Shown piece after piece: positions 23,859-35,639 of a DNA stretch of 64,000 nucleotides (position 1 is its first letter; each line of letters opens with the position of its first letter). The notes under the pieces are model-generated. The model was not told the DNA's origin and did not search any database. It saw nothing but the letters and a program-made list of their open reading frames with translations. The stretch spans positions 34,001-98,000 of the forward strand of contig CASHSZ010000011.1 in assembly GCA_949358305.1 (NCBI GenBank), in the 5' to 3' direction. This DNA is from Strigamia acuminata. Lineage: Eukaryota; Arthropoda; Chilopoda; Geophilomorpha; Linotaeniidae. The position numbers were made by a program, and so were the translations under genes.

Positions 23859-24260
23859 TTACGGTCCACGGGGAAATAAATAAATAAATAAATACATAAA
23901 TGAATGAATGAATGAATGAATAATTAGAATCGAAGAGTGGCTGTCGTCGTCGTCGTCGCCGCCGTCGCCGCCGGTCCTCTCCTCGCCACCTTTACCACCG
24001 GTCGCCCCTTTGTCGTCGCCTTCGTCGTCCACCGGCTCCGTATCATCGGCCATCGCTCCCATCCACTTCTTCTCCACCCTCTCCAACATGTTCTCGAATC
24101 GTTCCTCCGTTCTCGCCAGCATCGCTTCCAATTTTGCCTCCGTCCTCGCCATCATCTTCTCGACCATCGCCTCCAGCGCCGTCTCCTCGCTCTTCTTTTC
24201 ACTCGGTGTCGGTGGCGGCGGCGGCGGCGGTGGTCGCGCAGACGCACCCCCTCGACGCAA
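23859..24260 (-). pseudogene. truncated acidic coiled-coil gene (old block copy)
   Basis: It matches exon 2 of the gene at 5,320-5,953: RRGGASARPPPP, SEKKSEE, a shorter coiled coil, then an Asp-rich tail. It starts at a CTAG acceptor at 24,260. Exon 1 is not found; a GA microsatellite occupies the expected place. The original stop region is replaced, so the frame runs into a simple repeat. Probably a pseudogene. Confidence 0.6.
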
Positions 24261-24282
24261 CTAGCGAAAAAAAAAAAAAAAA

Positions 24283-24495
<213 letters not shown>

Positions 24496-24533
24496 GTGCA
24501 CTGTTCACGCGCCCACATGCGTGAACAGTGCAC
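24496..24533. repeat. perfect 15-bp inverted repeat
   Basis: The arm GTGCACTGTTCACGC, an 8-base spacer, and the arm GCGTGAACAGTGCAC are perfectly complementary. Only the right half is present in the related segment at about 29,220-29,250. Confidence 0.9.
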
Positions 24534-24570
24534 TCGCCCTCCGCGCCCCGTCGGCGTAGGCGCCGGCCGT

Positions 24571-24608
<38 letters not shown>

Positions 24609-24619
24609 GCCCGGGAATC

Positions 24620-25000
24620 GCCCTTCCGCCCGTCACCGAATTTTGTCAATATCTGATAAATTTCCACAGAATTGCAGCGACATTGTACGGGATATTTCTG
24701 CCCGATTTGACGGACTTATGTAAAACATTGCTGAAATTCCGTGGAAATTTATAAAATATTGACAAAGGTTGGTGACCGACCCACGGCGCGTTGCGGGGAG
24801 CACGCGACCCGATCCCCCCCTCCCCCCGTCCCCAAAAAACCACGCCTCGAGGAACCCCGAGGTTCGGTTTCCGACCGGGTCGCCTCTTGATCCGACCCGG
24901 GGCGCGTCACGGCGCGGTCGAAGGACGGCCCTCGCCCCCAAAAACCACACTCCGGGTCACGTGGTCTCGCACCCGACTCTCTCAGTTTTCCCGTTACGGG
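24620..25000 (-). repeat. array-flanking repeat Q, inverted copy
   Basis: It is the reverse complement of parts of the 27,815-28,130 segment. It includes CCACACTCCGGGTCACGTGG and an AT-rich segment with GATAAATTTCCACAGAATT. It nearly repeats in the same orientation at 29,330-29,700. Confidence 0.7.
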
Positions 25001-27825
25001 ATCATGACGGGCCGTTACGGGATCGTGACGGGACCGTCGGCGGCCCGTTAACGGCTTGTACGGGCCGTTACGGGATCGTGACGGGACCGTCGGCGGCCCG
25101 TTAACGGCCCGTGCGGACCGTTACGGGATCGTGACGGGACCGTCGGCGGCCCGTTAACGGCCCGTGCGGGCCCATGCGGGCCGTTGACGGGCCGTTGACG
25201 GGCCGTTGACGGGCCGTTAACGGGCCGTTAACGGGCCGTGACAATCGAAAAAATCAACAACCGACAACACGTACGTGAAAACGCGTACAACATTCATAGA
25301 CATTAATCTCGAATCCTGTTTTTGGTTTTACGCCGTTAACGGGCCGTTAACGGCCCGTTAACGGCCCGTCAACGGCCCGCATGGAGTCGTACGGGCCGTT
25401 AACGGGCTGCCGACGGTCCCGTCACGATCCCGTCACGGCTCGTGCGGGCCGTTAACGGGCCGCCGACAGTCCCGTCACGATCCCGTCACGGCCTGTGCGG
25501 GCCGTTAACGGGCCGTTAACGGCCCGTTAACGGCGTAAAACCAAAAACAGGATTCGAGATTAATGTCTATGAATGTTGTACGCGTTTTCACGTACGTGTT
25601 GTCGGTTGTTGATTTTTTCGATTTACGCCGTAACGGCCCGTTAACGGCCCGTTAACGGCCCGTTAACGGCCCGTCAACGGCCCGTCAACGGCCCGCAACG
25701 GCCCGCACGGGCCGTTAACGGGCCGTCGACGATCCCGTCACGATCCCGCAACGGCCCGCACGGGCCGTTAACGGGCCGCTGACGGTCCCGTCACGATCCC
25801 GTCACGGCCTTCGTTCCCGGACTTCGGCTCGCCGACGGCCCGTACGACCTCACGCGGGCCGTTAACGGGCCGTTAACGGCCCGTTAACGGCCCGTTAACG
25901 GCGTAAAACCAAAAACAGGATTCGAGATTAATGTCTATGAATGTTGTACGCGTTTTCATGTACGTGTTGTCGGTTGTTGATTTTTTCGATTCACGCCGTA
26001 ACGGCCCGTTAACGGCCCGTTAACGGCCCGTCAACGGCCCGTCAACGGCCCGCAACGGCCCGCACGGGCCGTTAACGGGCCGTCGACGATCCCGTCACGA
26101 TCCCGCAACGGCCCGCACGGGCCGTTAACGGGCCGCTGACGGTCCCGTCACGATCCCGCAACGGCCCGCACGGGCCGTTAACGGGCCGTCGACGATCCCG
26201 TCACGATCCCGCAACGGCCCGCACGGGCCGTTAACGGGCCGCTGACGGTCCCGTCACGATCCCGCAACGGCCCGCACGGGCCGTTAACGGGCCGTCGACG
26301 GTCCCGTCACGATCCCGCAACGGCCCGCACGGGCCGTTAACGGCCCGTTAACGGCCCGTTAACGGCCCGTTAACGGGGCAAAACCGAAAACAGGATTCGA
26401 GATTAATGTCTATGAATGTTGTACGCGTTTTCATGTACGTGTTGTCGGTTGTTGATTTTTTCGATTCACGCCGTAACGGCCCGTTAACGGCCCGTTAACG
26501 GCCCGTCAACGGCCCGTCAACGGCCCGCAACGGCCCGCACGGGCCGTTAACGGGCCGTCGACGATCCCGTCACGATCCCGCAACGGCCCGCACGGGCCGT
26601 TAACGGGCCGCTGACGGTCCCGTCACGATCCCGTCACGGCCTTCGTTCCCGGACTTCGGCTCGCCGACGGCCCGTACGACCTCACGCGGGCCGTTAACGG
26701 GCCGTTAACGGCCCGTTAACGGCCCGTTAACGGCGTAAAACCAAAAACAGGATTCGAGATTAATGTCTATGAATGTTGTACGCGTTTTCATGTACGTGTT
26801 GTCGGTTGTTGATTTTTTCGATTCACGCCGTAACGGCCCGTTAACGGCCCGTTAACGGCCCGTCAACGGCCCGTCAACGGCCCGCAACGGCCCGCACGGG
26901 CCGTTAACGGGCCGTCGACGATCCCGTCACGATCCCGCAACGGCCCGCACGGGCCGTTAACGGGCCGCTGACGGTCCCGTCACGATCCCGCAACGGCCCG
27001 CACGGGCCGTTAACGGGCCGTCGACGATCCCGTCACGATCCCGCAACGGCCCGCACGGGCCGTTAACGGGCCGCTGACGGTCCCGTCACGATCCCGCAAC
27101 GGCCCGCACGGGCCGTTAACGGGCCGTCGACGGCCCGTTAACGGCCCGTTAACGGGGCAAAACCGAAAACAGGATTCGAGATTAATGTCTATGAATGTTG
27201 TACGCGTTTTCATGTACGTGTTGTCGGTTGTTGATTTTTTCGATTCACGCCGTAACGGCCCGTTAACGGCCCGTTAACGGCCCGTCAACGGCCCGTCAAC
27301 GGCCCGCAACGGCCCGCACGGGCCGTTAACGGGCCGTCGACGATCCCGTCACGATCCCGCAACGGCCCGCACGGGCCGTTAACGGGCCGCTGACGGTCCC
27401 GTCACGATCCCGTCACGGCCTTCGTTCCCGGACTTCGGCTCGCCGACGGCCCGTACGACCTCACGCGGGCCGTTAACGGGCCGTTAACGGCGTAAAACCA
27501 AAAACAGGATTCGAGATTAATGTCTATGAATGTTGTACGCGTTTTCACGTACGTGTTGTCGGTTGTTGATTTTTTCGATTTACGCCGTAACGGCCCGTTA
27601 ACGGCCCGTTAACGGCCCGTTAACGGCCCGTCAACGGCCCGTCAACGGCCCGCATGGAGTCGTACGGGCCGTTAACGGGCCGCCGACGGTCCCGTCACGA
27701 TCCCGTCACGGCCCGTGCGGGCCGTTAACGGGCCGCCAACGGTCCCGTCACGATCCCGTCACGGCTCGTGCGGGCCGTTAACGGGCCGCCGACAGTCCCG
27801 TCACGATCCCGTAACGGGCTGAAAA
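24991..27825. repeat. GTTAAC-core satellite, left arm
   Basis: This is a dense tandem array of CCGTTAACGG-centred units with GATCCCGTCACGATCCCG-type linkers. A ~95 bp AT-richer spacer (GGATTCGAGATTAATGTCTA) appears six times in forward orientation (starting near 25,536, 25,904, 26,381, 26,737, 27,159 and 27,494) and once reversed (near 25,250). From about 25,330 the arm is in opposite orientation to the array at 29.7-33.5 kb. Confidence 0.9.
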
Positions 27826-28775
27826 CGGGAAAACTGAAAGAGTCGGGTGCGAGACCACGTGACCCGGAGTGTGGTTTTTGGGGGCGAGGGCCGTCCTCCG
27901 ACCGCGTCGTGACGCGCCCCGAGTCGGATCAAGAGGCGACCCGGTCGGAAACCGAACCTCGGGGTTCCTCGAGGCGTGGTTTTTTGGGGACGGGGGGAGG
28001 GGGGGGGGGGGGATCGGGTCGCGTGCTCCGACCGCGCCGCAACGCGATGTGGGTCGGTCACCAACTTTTGTCAATTTTTGACAAATTTCCACGGAATTTC
28101 AGCAACATTTTACGAGACGTTTCTGCCCGACTAGACACGTTTCCGCAGGTTTTAGCAAAACAACGTTAAATTCTGTGGAAATTTATCAAATGTTGACAAA
28201 ATTCTGTGCAAGTTTTGTCAGATACTTACTTACTTACGATATAAACTCGAACGTCGTCCATCGACACTCTCAACATTCCACCGGACATTTTCCGGAAGAG
28301 TTTGTCCCGATCGGGACCACGCCTCGACGAAGCCCGGGACCCGGTTTCCGACCGGGTCGTTTTTGGCCCAAGTCACGGCGCGTCGCGGCGCTTTCGGAGC
28401 ACGCGACCCGATCCCCCCCTCCCCCCGTTCTCAAAAACCACGCCTCGACGAAGCCCGGGACCCGGTTTCCGACCGGGTCGTTTTTGGCCCAAGTCACGGC
28501 GCGTCGCGGCGCGTTCGGAGCACATGAACCGATCCCCCCTCCCTCCCGTCACAAAAACCACGTTTTAGCGAAACCCTTGACCGGTCACAAAACCCACCGA
28601 ACACCGAAAAGCAACGAACAAAACGCGCTCGGTCGCACGAACTACTCGGCCAAAACAACATCCGCAAATTCCGCATCACAGTCGCGATCAACGAAACAAC
28701 GTATAGGCCGCCGTAATGTTAAAAAGCGGGACCCTTTCGCCCCCGACAAAATCCGCACACATACCCCAAGGTTAA
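27815..28775 (+). repeat. array-flanking repeat Q, forward copy with inner insertion
   Basis: The left part (27,815-28,130) is a satellite-border segment. The right part (28,380-28,775) is a near copy of 20,460-20,750. A ~120 bp direct duplication lies at about 28,318-28,550. No coding potential is recognised. Confidence 0.65.
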
Positions 28776-28975
28776 GCGCCGACTGGTCCCCGTCCGGCCG
28801 CGTCCGGGCGTCGCGTCCGCACGCCTGCTTTGCCTATCCTTCGGAAGCGAGTGCACCCGCAAAATCCGCACTTTGGGAGTGACTATTCCTCGGATTCCGG
28901 CCGGACCAAACTCTTCCGGAAAATGTCCGGGGGAATGCTGAGAGTGCCGATAGACGACATTCGATTTTATGTCGT
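28245..28975. mobile_element. possible inner element with ~70 bp terminal inverted repeats
   Basis: 28,245-28,315 (with ACATTTTCCGGAAGAGTTTG) is complementary to about 28,900-28,975 (with CAAACTCTTCCGGAAAATGT). The interior contains the Q-like sequence. No transposase is present. It sits at the centre of the large inverted array. Confidence 0.5.
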
Positions 28976-29229
28976 GGATTTTTGTGCGGTTTGCGCCGTG
29001 TTTATTATTCGTACGAGATTTGGTATTTTCGCAGGGTTGTTGTCGCGCGAGATTCATCGGGGTAAAGCGAGTTCATCAACGACCTCGCCGGTGAATGTTG
29101 CTAAAAATCTGTGCAAGTGTTGTCAAATATTGCCGTGATTCGATGGAATTTTTGTCAGACATTGGGAAATTTTTTTTGACTTGTCCAACGCGCCAGTAAA
29201 TCGAGCGTCCACACGCGCCCACATGCGTG

Positions 29230-29700
29230 AACAGTGCACTCGCCCTCCGCGCCCCGTCGGCGTAGGCGCCGGCCGTCCCCCCTTTCTCTCTCTCTCTCTC
29301 TCTTCCGCCCGGGAATCGCCCTTCCGCCCGTCACCGAATTTTGTCAATATCTGATAAATTTCCACAGAATTGCAGCGACATTGTACGGGATATTTCTGCC
29401 CGATTTGACGGACTTATGTAAAACATTGTTGAAATTCCGTGGAAATTTATAAAATATTGACAAAGGTTGGTGACCGACCCACGGCGCGTTGCGGCGCGGT
29501 CGGAGCACGCGACCCAATCCCCCCCTCCCCCCGTCCCCAAAAAACCACGCCCCGAGGAACCCCGAGGTTCGGTTTCCGACCGGGTCGCCTCTTGATCCGA
29601 CCCGGGGCGCGTCACGGCGCGGTCGGAGGACGGCCCTCGCCCCCAAAAACCACACTCCGGGTCACGTGGTCTCGCACCCGACTCTCTCAGTTATCCCGTT
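29230..29700 (-). repeat. array-flanking repeat Q, second inverted copy
   Basis: It is nearly identical to 24,510-25,000, including the TCTCTC tract, the AT-rich GATAAATTTCCACAGAATT piece and the CACGTGGTCTCGCACCCGAC border. It leads straight into the right arm of the satellite. Confidence 0.7.
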
Positions 29701-32700
29701 ACGGCCCTTGGCCGTAACGGGCCGTTACGGGATCGTGACGGGACCGTCGGCGGCCCGTTAACGGCCCGCACGGGCCGTGACGGGATCGTGACGGGACCGT
29801 TGGCGGCCCGTTAACGGCCCGCACGCGCCGTGACGGGACCGTGACGGGACCGTCGGCGGCCCGTTAACGGCCCGTACGACTCCATGCGGGCCGTTGACGG
29901 GCCGTTAACGGGCCGTTAACGGGCCGTTAACGGCGTAAATCGAAAAAATCAACAACCGACAACACGTACGTGAAAACGCGTACAACATTCATAGACATTA
30001 ATCTCGAATCCTGTTTTTGGTTTTACGCCGTTAACGGGCCGTTAACGGGCCGTTAACGGCCCGTTAACGGCCCGTTAACGGCCCGCGTGAGGTCGTACGG
30101 GCCGTCGGCGAGCCGAAGTCCGGGAACGAAGGCCGTGACGGGATCGTGACGGGACTGTCGGCGGCCCGTTAACGGCCCGCACGCGCCGTGACGGGACCGT
30201 GACGGGACCGTCGGCGGCCCGTTAACGGCCCGTGCGGGCCGTTGCGGGATCGTGACGGGATCGTCGACGGCCCGTTAACGGCCCGTGCGGGCCGTTGCGG
30301 GCCGTTGACGGGCCGTTGACGGGCCGTTAACGGGCCGTTAACGGGCCGTTACGGCGTGAATCGAAAAAATCAACAACCGACAACACGTACATGAAAACGC
30401 GTACAACATTCATAGACATTAATCTCGAATCCTGTTTTCGGTTTTGCCCCGTTAACGGGCCGTTAACGGGCCGTTAACGGGCCGTTAACGGCCCGTGCGG
30501 GCCGTTGCGGGATCGTGACGGGACCGTCGACGGCCCGTTAACGGCCCGTGCGGGCCGTTGCGGGATCGTGACGGGACCGTCAGCGGCCCGTTAACGGCCC
30601 GTGCGGGCCGTTGCGGGATCGTGACGGGATCGTCGACGGCCCGTTAACGGCCCGTGCGGGCCGTTGCGGGATCGTGACGGGACCGTCAGCGGCCCGTTAA
30701 CGGCCCGTGCGGGCCGTTGCGGGATCGTGACGGGATCGTCGACGGCCCGTTAACGGCCCGTGCGGGCCGTTGCGGGCCGTTGACGGGCCGTTGACGGGCC
30801 GTTAACGGGCCGTTAACGGGCCGTTACGGCGTGAATCGAAAAAATCAACAACCGACAACACGTACATGAAAACGCGTACAACATTCATAGACATTAATCT
30901 CGAATCCTGTTTTTGGTTTTACGCCGTTAACGGGCCGTTAACGGGCCGTTAACGGCCCGTTAACGGCCCGCGTGAGGTCGTACGGGCCGTCGGCGAGCCG
31001 AAGTCCGGGAACGAAGGCCGTGACGGGATCGTGACGGGACCGTCAGCGGCCCGTTAACGGCCCGTGCGGGCCGTTGCGGGATCGTGACGGGATCGTCGAC
31101 GGCCCGTTAACGGCCCGTGCGGGCCGTTGCGGGCCGTTGACGGGCCGTTGACGGGCCGTTAACGGGCCGTTAACGGGCCGTTACGGCGTGAATCGAAAAA
31201 ATCAACAACCGACAACACGTACATGAAAACGCGTACAACATTCATAGACATTAATCTCGAATCCTGTTTTCGGTTTTGCCCCGTTAACGGGCCGTTAACG
31301 GGCCGTTAACGGGCCGTTAACGGCCCGTGCGGGCCGTTGCGGGATCGTGACGGGACCGTCGACGGCCCGTTAACGGCCCGTGCGGGCCGTTGCGGGATCG
31401 TGACGGGACCGTCAGCGGCCCGTTAACGGCCCGTGCGGGCCGTTGCGGGATCGTGACGGGATCGTCGACGGCCCGTTAACGGCCCGTGCGGGCCGTTGCG
31501 GGATCGTGACGGGACCGTCAGCGGCCCGTTAACGGCCCGTGCGGGCCGTTGCGGGATCGTGACGGGATCGTCGACGGCCCGTTAACGGCCCGTGCGGGCC
31601 GTTGCGGGCCGTTGACGGGCCGTTGACGGGCCGTTAACGGGCCGTTAACGGGCCGTTACGGCGTGAATCGAAAAAATCAACAACCGACAACACGTACATG
31701 AAAACGCGTACAACATTCATAGACATTAATCTCGAATCCTGTTTTTGGTTTTACGCCGTTAACGGGCCGTTAACGGGCCGTTAACGGCCCGTTAACGGCC
31801 CGCGTGAGGTCGTACGGGCCGTCGGCGAGCCGAAGTCCGGGAACGAAGGCCGTGACGGGATCGTGACGGGACCGTCAGCGGCCCGTTAACGGCCCGTGCG
31901 GGCCGTTGCGGGATCGTGACGGGATCGTCGACGGCCCGTTAACGGCCCGTGCGGGCCGTTGCGGGCCGTTGACGGGCCGTTGACGGGCCGTTAACGGGCC
32001 GTTAACGGGCCGTTACGGCGTGAATCGAAAAAATCAACAACCGACAACACGTACGTGAAAACGCGTACAACATTCATAGACATTAATCTCGAATCCTGTT
32101 TTCGGTTTTGCCCCGTTAACGGGCCGTTAACGGCCCGTGCGGGCCGTTGCGGGATCGTGACGGGACCGTCGACGGCCCGTTAACGGCCCGTGCGGGCCGT
32201 TGCGGGATCGTGACGGGACCGTCAGCGGCCCGTTAACGGCCCGTGCGGGCCGTTGCGGGATCGTGACGGGATCGTCGACGGCCCGTTAACGGCCCGTGCG
32301 GGCCGTTGCGGGATCGTGACGGGACCGTCAGCGGCCCGTTAACGGCCCGTGCGGGCCGTTGCGGGCCGTTGACGGGCCGTTGACGGGCCGTTAACGGGCC
32401 GTTAACGGGCCGTTACGGCGTGAATCGAAAAAATCAACAACCGACAACACGTACATGAAAACGCGTACAACATTCATAGACATTAATCTCGAATCCTGTT
32501 TTTGGTTTTACGCCGTTAACGGGCCGTTAACGGGCCGTTAACGGCCCGTTAACGGCCCGCGTGAGGTCGTACGGGCCGTCGGCGAGCCGAAGTCCGGGAA
32601 CGAAGGCCGTGACGGGATCGTGACGGGACCGTCAGCGGCCCGTTAACGGCCCGTGCGGGCCGTTGCGGGATCGTGACGGGATCGTCGACGGCCCGTTAAC

Positions 32701-33497
32701 GGCCCGTGCGGGCCGTTGCGGGCCGTTGACGGGCCGTTGACGGGCCGTTAACGGGCCGTTAACGGGCCGTTACGGCGTAAATCGAAAAAATCAACAACCG
32801 ACAACACGTACGTGAAAACGCGTACAACATTCATAGACATTAATCTCGAATCCTGTTTTTGGTTTTACGCCGTTAACGGGCCGTTAACGGCCCGTTAACG
32901 GCCCGTTAACGGCCCGCACAGGCCGTGACGGGATCGTGACGGGACTGTCGGCGGCCCGTTAACGGCCCGCACGAGCCGTGACGGGATCGTGACGGGACCG
33001 TCGGCAGCCCGTTAACGGCCCGTACGACTCCATGCGGGCCGTTGACGGGATCGTGACGGGACCGTCGGCAGCCCGTTAACGGCCCGCACGGGCCGTGACG
33101 GGATCGTGACGGGACCGTCGGCGGCCCGTTAACGGCCCGCACGGGCCGTGACGGGATCGTGACGGGACCGTCGGCGGCCCGTTAACGGCCCGCACGAGCC
33201 GTGACGGGATCGTGACGGGACCGTTGGCGGCCCGTTAACGGCCCGCACGGGCCGTGACGGGATCGTGACGGGACCGTCGGCGGCCCGTTAACGGCTTGTA
33301 CGGGCCGTTACGGGATCGTGACGGGACCGTCGGCGGCCCGTTAACGGCCCGCACGGGCCGTTAACGGGGTCGTTACGGGACCGTCGGCGGCCCGTGCGGC
33401 GGCCTCGCCAACCTCGTGCGGCCCGTTAACGGCCCGTACGGGCCGTTACGGGGCCGTTGCGGGATCGTCGGCGGCCCGTTAACGGCCCGCACGGGAC
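29695..33497. repeat. GTTAAC-core satellite, right arm
   Basis: This is the inverted counterpart of the left arm. The basic unit is 53 bases and alternates between ACCGTCAGC and ATCGTCGAC variants, giving a 106-base dimer. The ~95 bp spacer occurs eight times, all reversed (near 29,937, 30,359, 30,833, 31,190, 31,665, 32,025, 32,425 and 32,780). Successive pairs repeat every ~832 bases with almost no change. It contains no believable coding sequence. Confidence 0.9.
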
Positions 33498-34069
33498 AAC
33501 GGGCGCCAACGAGCGCCGGTAGTCCCGGTAATTTGTTTCAAAATAAATATTTGTCACCGTCTCCCCTCCCTCCTCCTCCTCCCCCTCCTCTCCCTCTCGA
33601 GGCCAGACACGGCCGCTCCAAAATACGAACCACGACGATGCCTCCGTACCGATAGACCGAGTGGGTCGCGCGACAGACAATGCGCGCAAACTACCGTCGG
33701 CGCACGGTGTGCACGGCGCAACACCACGGAAGTAACTACCGGTGCGCCCCTCGTGCGTGCGAGGCAACCCCGAGCTCGCTTAAAGAAGCCACGCAACAAC
33801 AACCGAGTTCGTTTATCTATTTATTTATTTTTTATTCGTCTAGCATTTTAAACGAATCGATGAAAACAAATGAAAACAAACAAACAAATTAATAAACAAA
33901 TCGAATACATAAAAAAATAAAATAAAATAAAATAAAATAAAATAAAATAAAGATGAAATGAAATGAAATAAAATGAAATATTGGCCGTTTCGATCCTCGA
34001 TGTCGCCTTTATCTGCCTATCCATCTATTCTGAAATGAGAGAAGAAAAGATGAGTATTCGAAGAGGCGC
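33498..34069. other. intergenic region after the satellite
   Basis: Mixed sequence to 33,800 is followed by TTTA, CAAA and TAAAA simple repeats. I see no supported gene. Confidence 0.5.
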
Positions 34070-34848
34070 TTAGTGGAGAATTCGCTCACTGTCCCGTTTC
34101 TTCGACTCGCGGGTAACCGCCGGTGCGTCGGAGGAGCCACCAGTGTTGGGTGGCGGCTAAAAAAAAAAAAAAAAAAAAAAAAACGAATGTTTGTCGAAAT
34201 ACGGGGAAAAAAAGGTGCGTACATGCACGGTGAACGTTTTCCACCGACTGACTCACTCACCATGCGCATCAGCATTCTAACTATAGCGCGGTGCGCGTCC
34301 AACGCCAAACGCGAGAACACGGGGCCTCCAGCCGGGAGCAACTCGACTCCATCGGCGACGTCTCGGTCGTCGCTCTCTTCCTCCTCTTCCTCTTCATCTT
34401 CTTCTTCTTCCTCTTCTTCTCCTTCTCCTCCCTCTCCTCCTTCTTCGCCCTCTCCCTCCTCCGCCACTGTCTTTGCCGGAGCCTCCAGCCCGCCCGACAA
34501 GGGAGCGGCGGACGACGTAGATGGGACGGCGTCGCTCGACGACGAGGCGACGACGCGCGCTGGCGACGATTCTCCGTCTTGACGCGGCTGGAAAATGGAG
34601 GGGGAATAGGCGAATGAATAGACGAATGAACGACGACAATCTTGACGGGATACCTTTTTGGTTGGCGCCGGATCGCCCGCTTCCCCGGGACGCTTTACCG
34701 TTCGCTGCGTCTCCGGCGACTGTGGCTGCGTCGGCGTCTCCGACGTCCCCGGTGACGGTGGTTGCGACGGTAGCTGCGACTGCGGCGGCTGCAGCTGCGT
34801 CAGCGCCTCGTTCTCGCTCCCACTCTCGCTCTCGTTTTCGATCGGCAT
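34070..34848 (-). CDS. acidic Pro/Gln-rich protein of unknown function
   Basis: Three exons in phase 0. ATG at 34,848 (MPIENESESGSENEALTQ) follows directly on a CTACAG acceptor, so a noncoding first exon is likely. Exon 1 is Pro/Gln-rich and ends APTKK before GTATCC. Exon 2 (about 34,588-34,262) has Ser/Ala-rich sequence, a long Glu/Asp run, and a conserved-looking end LALDAHRAIVRMLMRM. Exon 3 starts PPPNTGGSSDAP and ends at TAA 34,070. An internal GTGAGC could instead splice to a last exon near 34,030, with a stop right after. The acidic style resembles the N-terminal exons of zinc-finger member A, but no finger is present. It may be a truncated relative or an unrelated gene. Confidence 0.5.
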
Positions 34849-35639
34849 CTGTAGAGAAGGAATAAATTAAATTAAATTGAATTAAATCGAAGCGCGAGCG
34901 CGGTAAAACCGAAAGAAGAAGGGGTGGAGGTGAGGAAAAGAGACCGAAGGACGAGCGAGAGGGGGGCGCTATAGTTTCACCGCACGACTCGTTGCACTAT
35001 ACGAATTGCCCCGAAACAAACGCCTATTTATTTCTTTATTTTTTTTTATTTATTCATTCATTCGTTAATCTCGTCCACTCGTTAAGTTTTATCAAATTCG
35101 TTAAACTCGTTCGTCCATTCGTCAAATTGGTCGTTTCGTCTAGCGACGAGAACAACGGCGACGCTAACGTTTACGCGAGTAACTCGGTGAGTTCGTGCAT
35201 TCTGCGCACGCAAAACGCGAACGCGGCCAATTGACAAAATAACATTTTACAAGTAATGGTTTAATAATTTACCTCCGTGTGCGAAGCGCGTGTCGCGTCC
35301 ATTGTGTCTGTCTGTCTGATTTTGGCGAATGAACCGACGCGACGCCCGGTGATAACAATGGCGATAATGACACGCGACGTAGCATACTTCTAGCTAAACA
35401 ACAATAATAATAATAATTCATTAAAAAAATAAAATGAAATAGAATAATTAAATAAACAAACAAAATAATAAATAGATAAATAAATAAATAAATAAATAAA
35501 TAAGTCGAAAATAAATAAACTAGCGGCGGGACGGGCCGAGGTCAGAGATTTTGCTCCGTTCTCGCGTCTGTCTATTCCGGGTAGAGGGAGGGAGCGAACG
35601 GGCGCGCGCCGGACATCGCTCGGAATTAAAAAACGGGTA
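34849..35639. other. intergenic region
   Basis: AT-rich and mixed sequence with TTTA (35,030-35,060) and TAAA (35,472-35,505) repeats. No supported gene. Confidence 0.5.

Noticed and set aside
24991-33497. CRISPR array
   Set aside because: Regular spacers are themselves repeated and identical, repeats are palindromic higher-order satellite, and the genome is eukaryotic with no cas genes.
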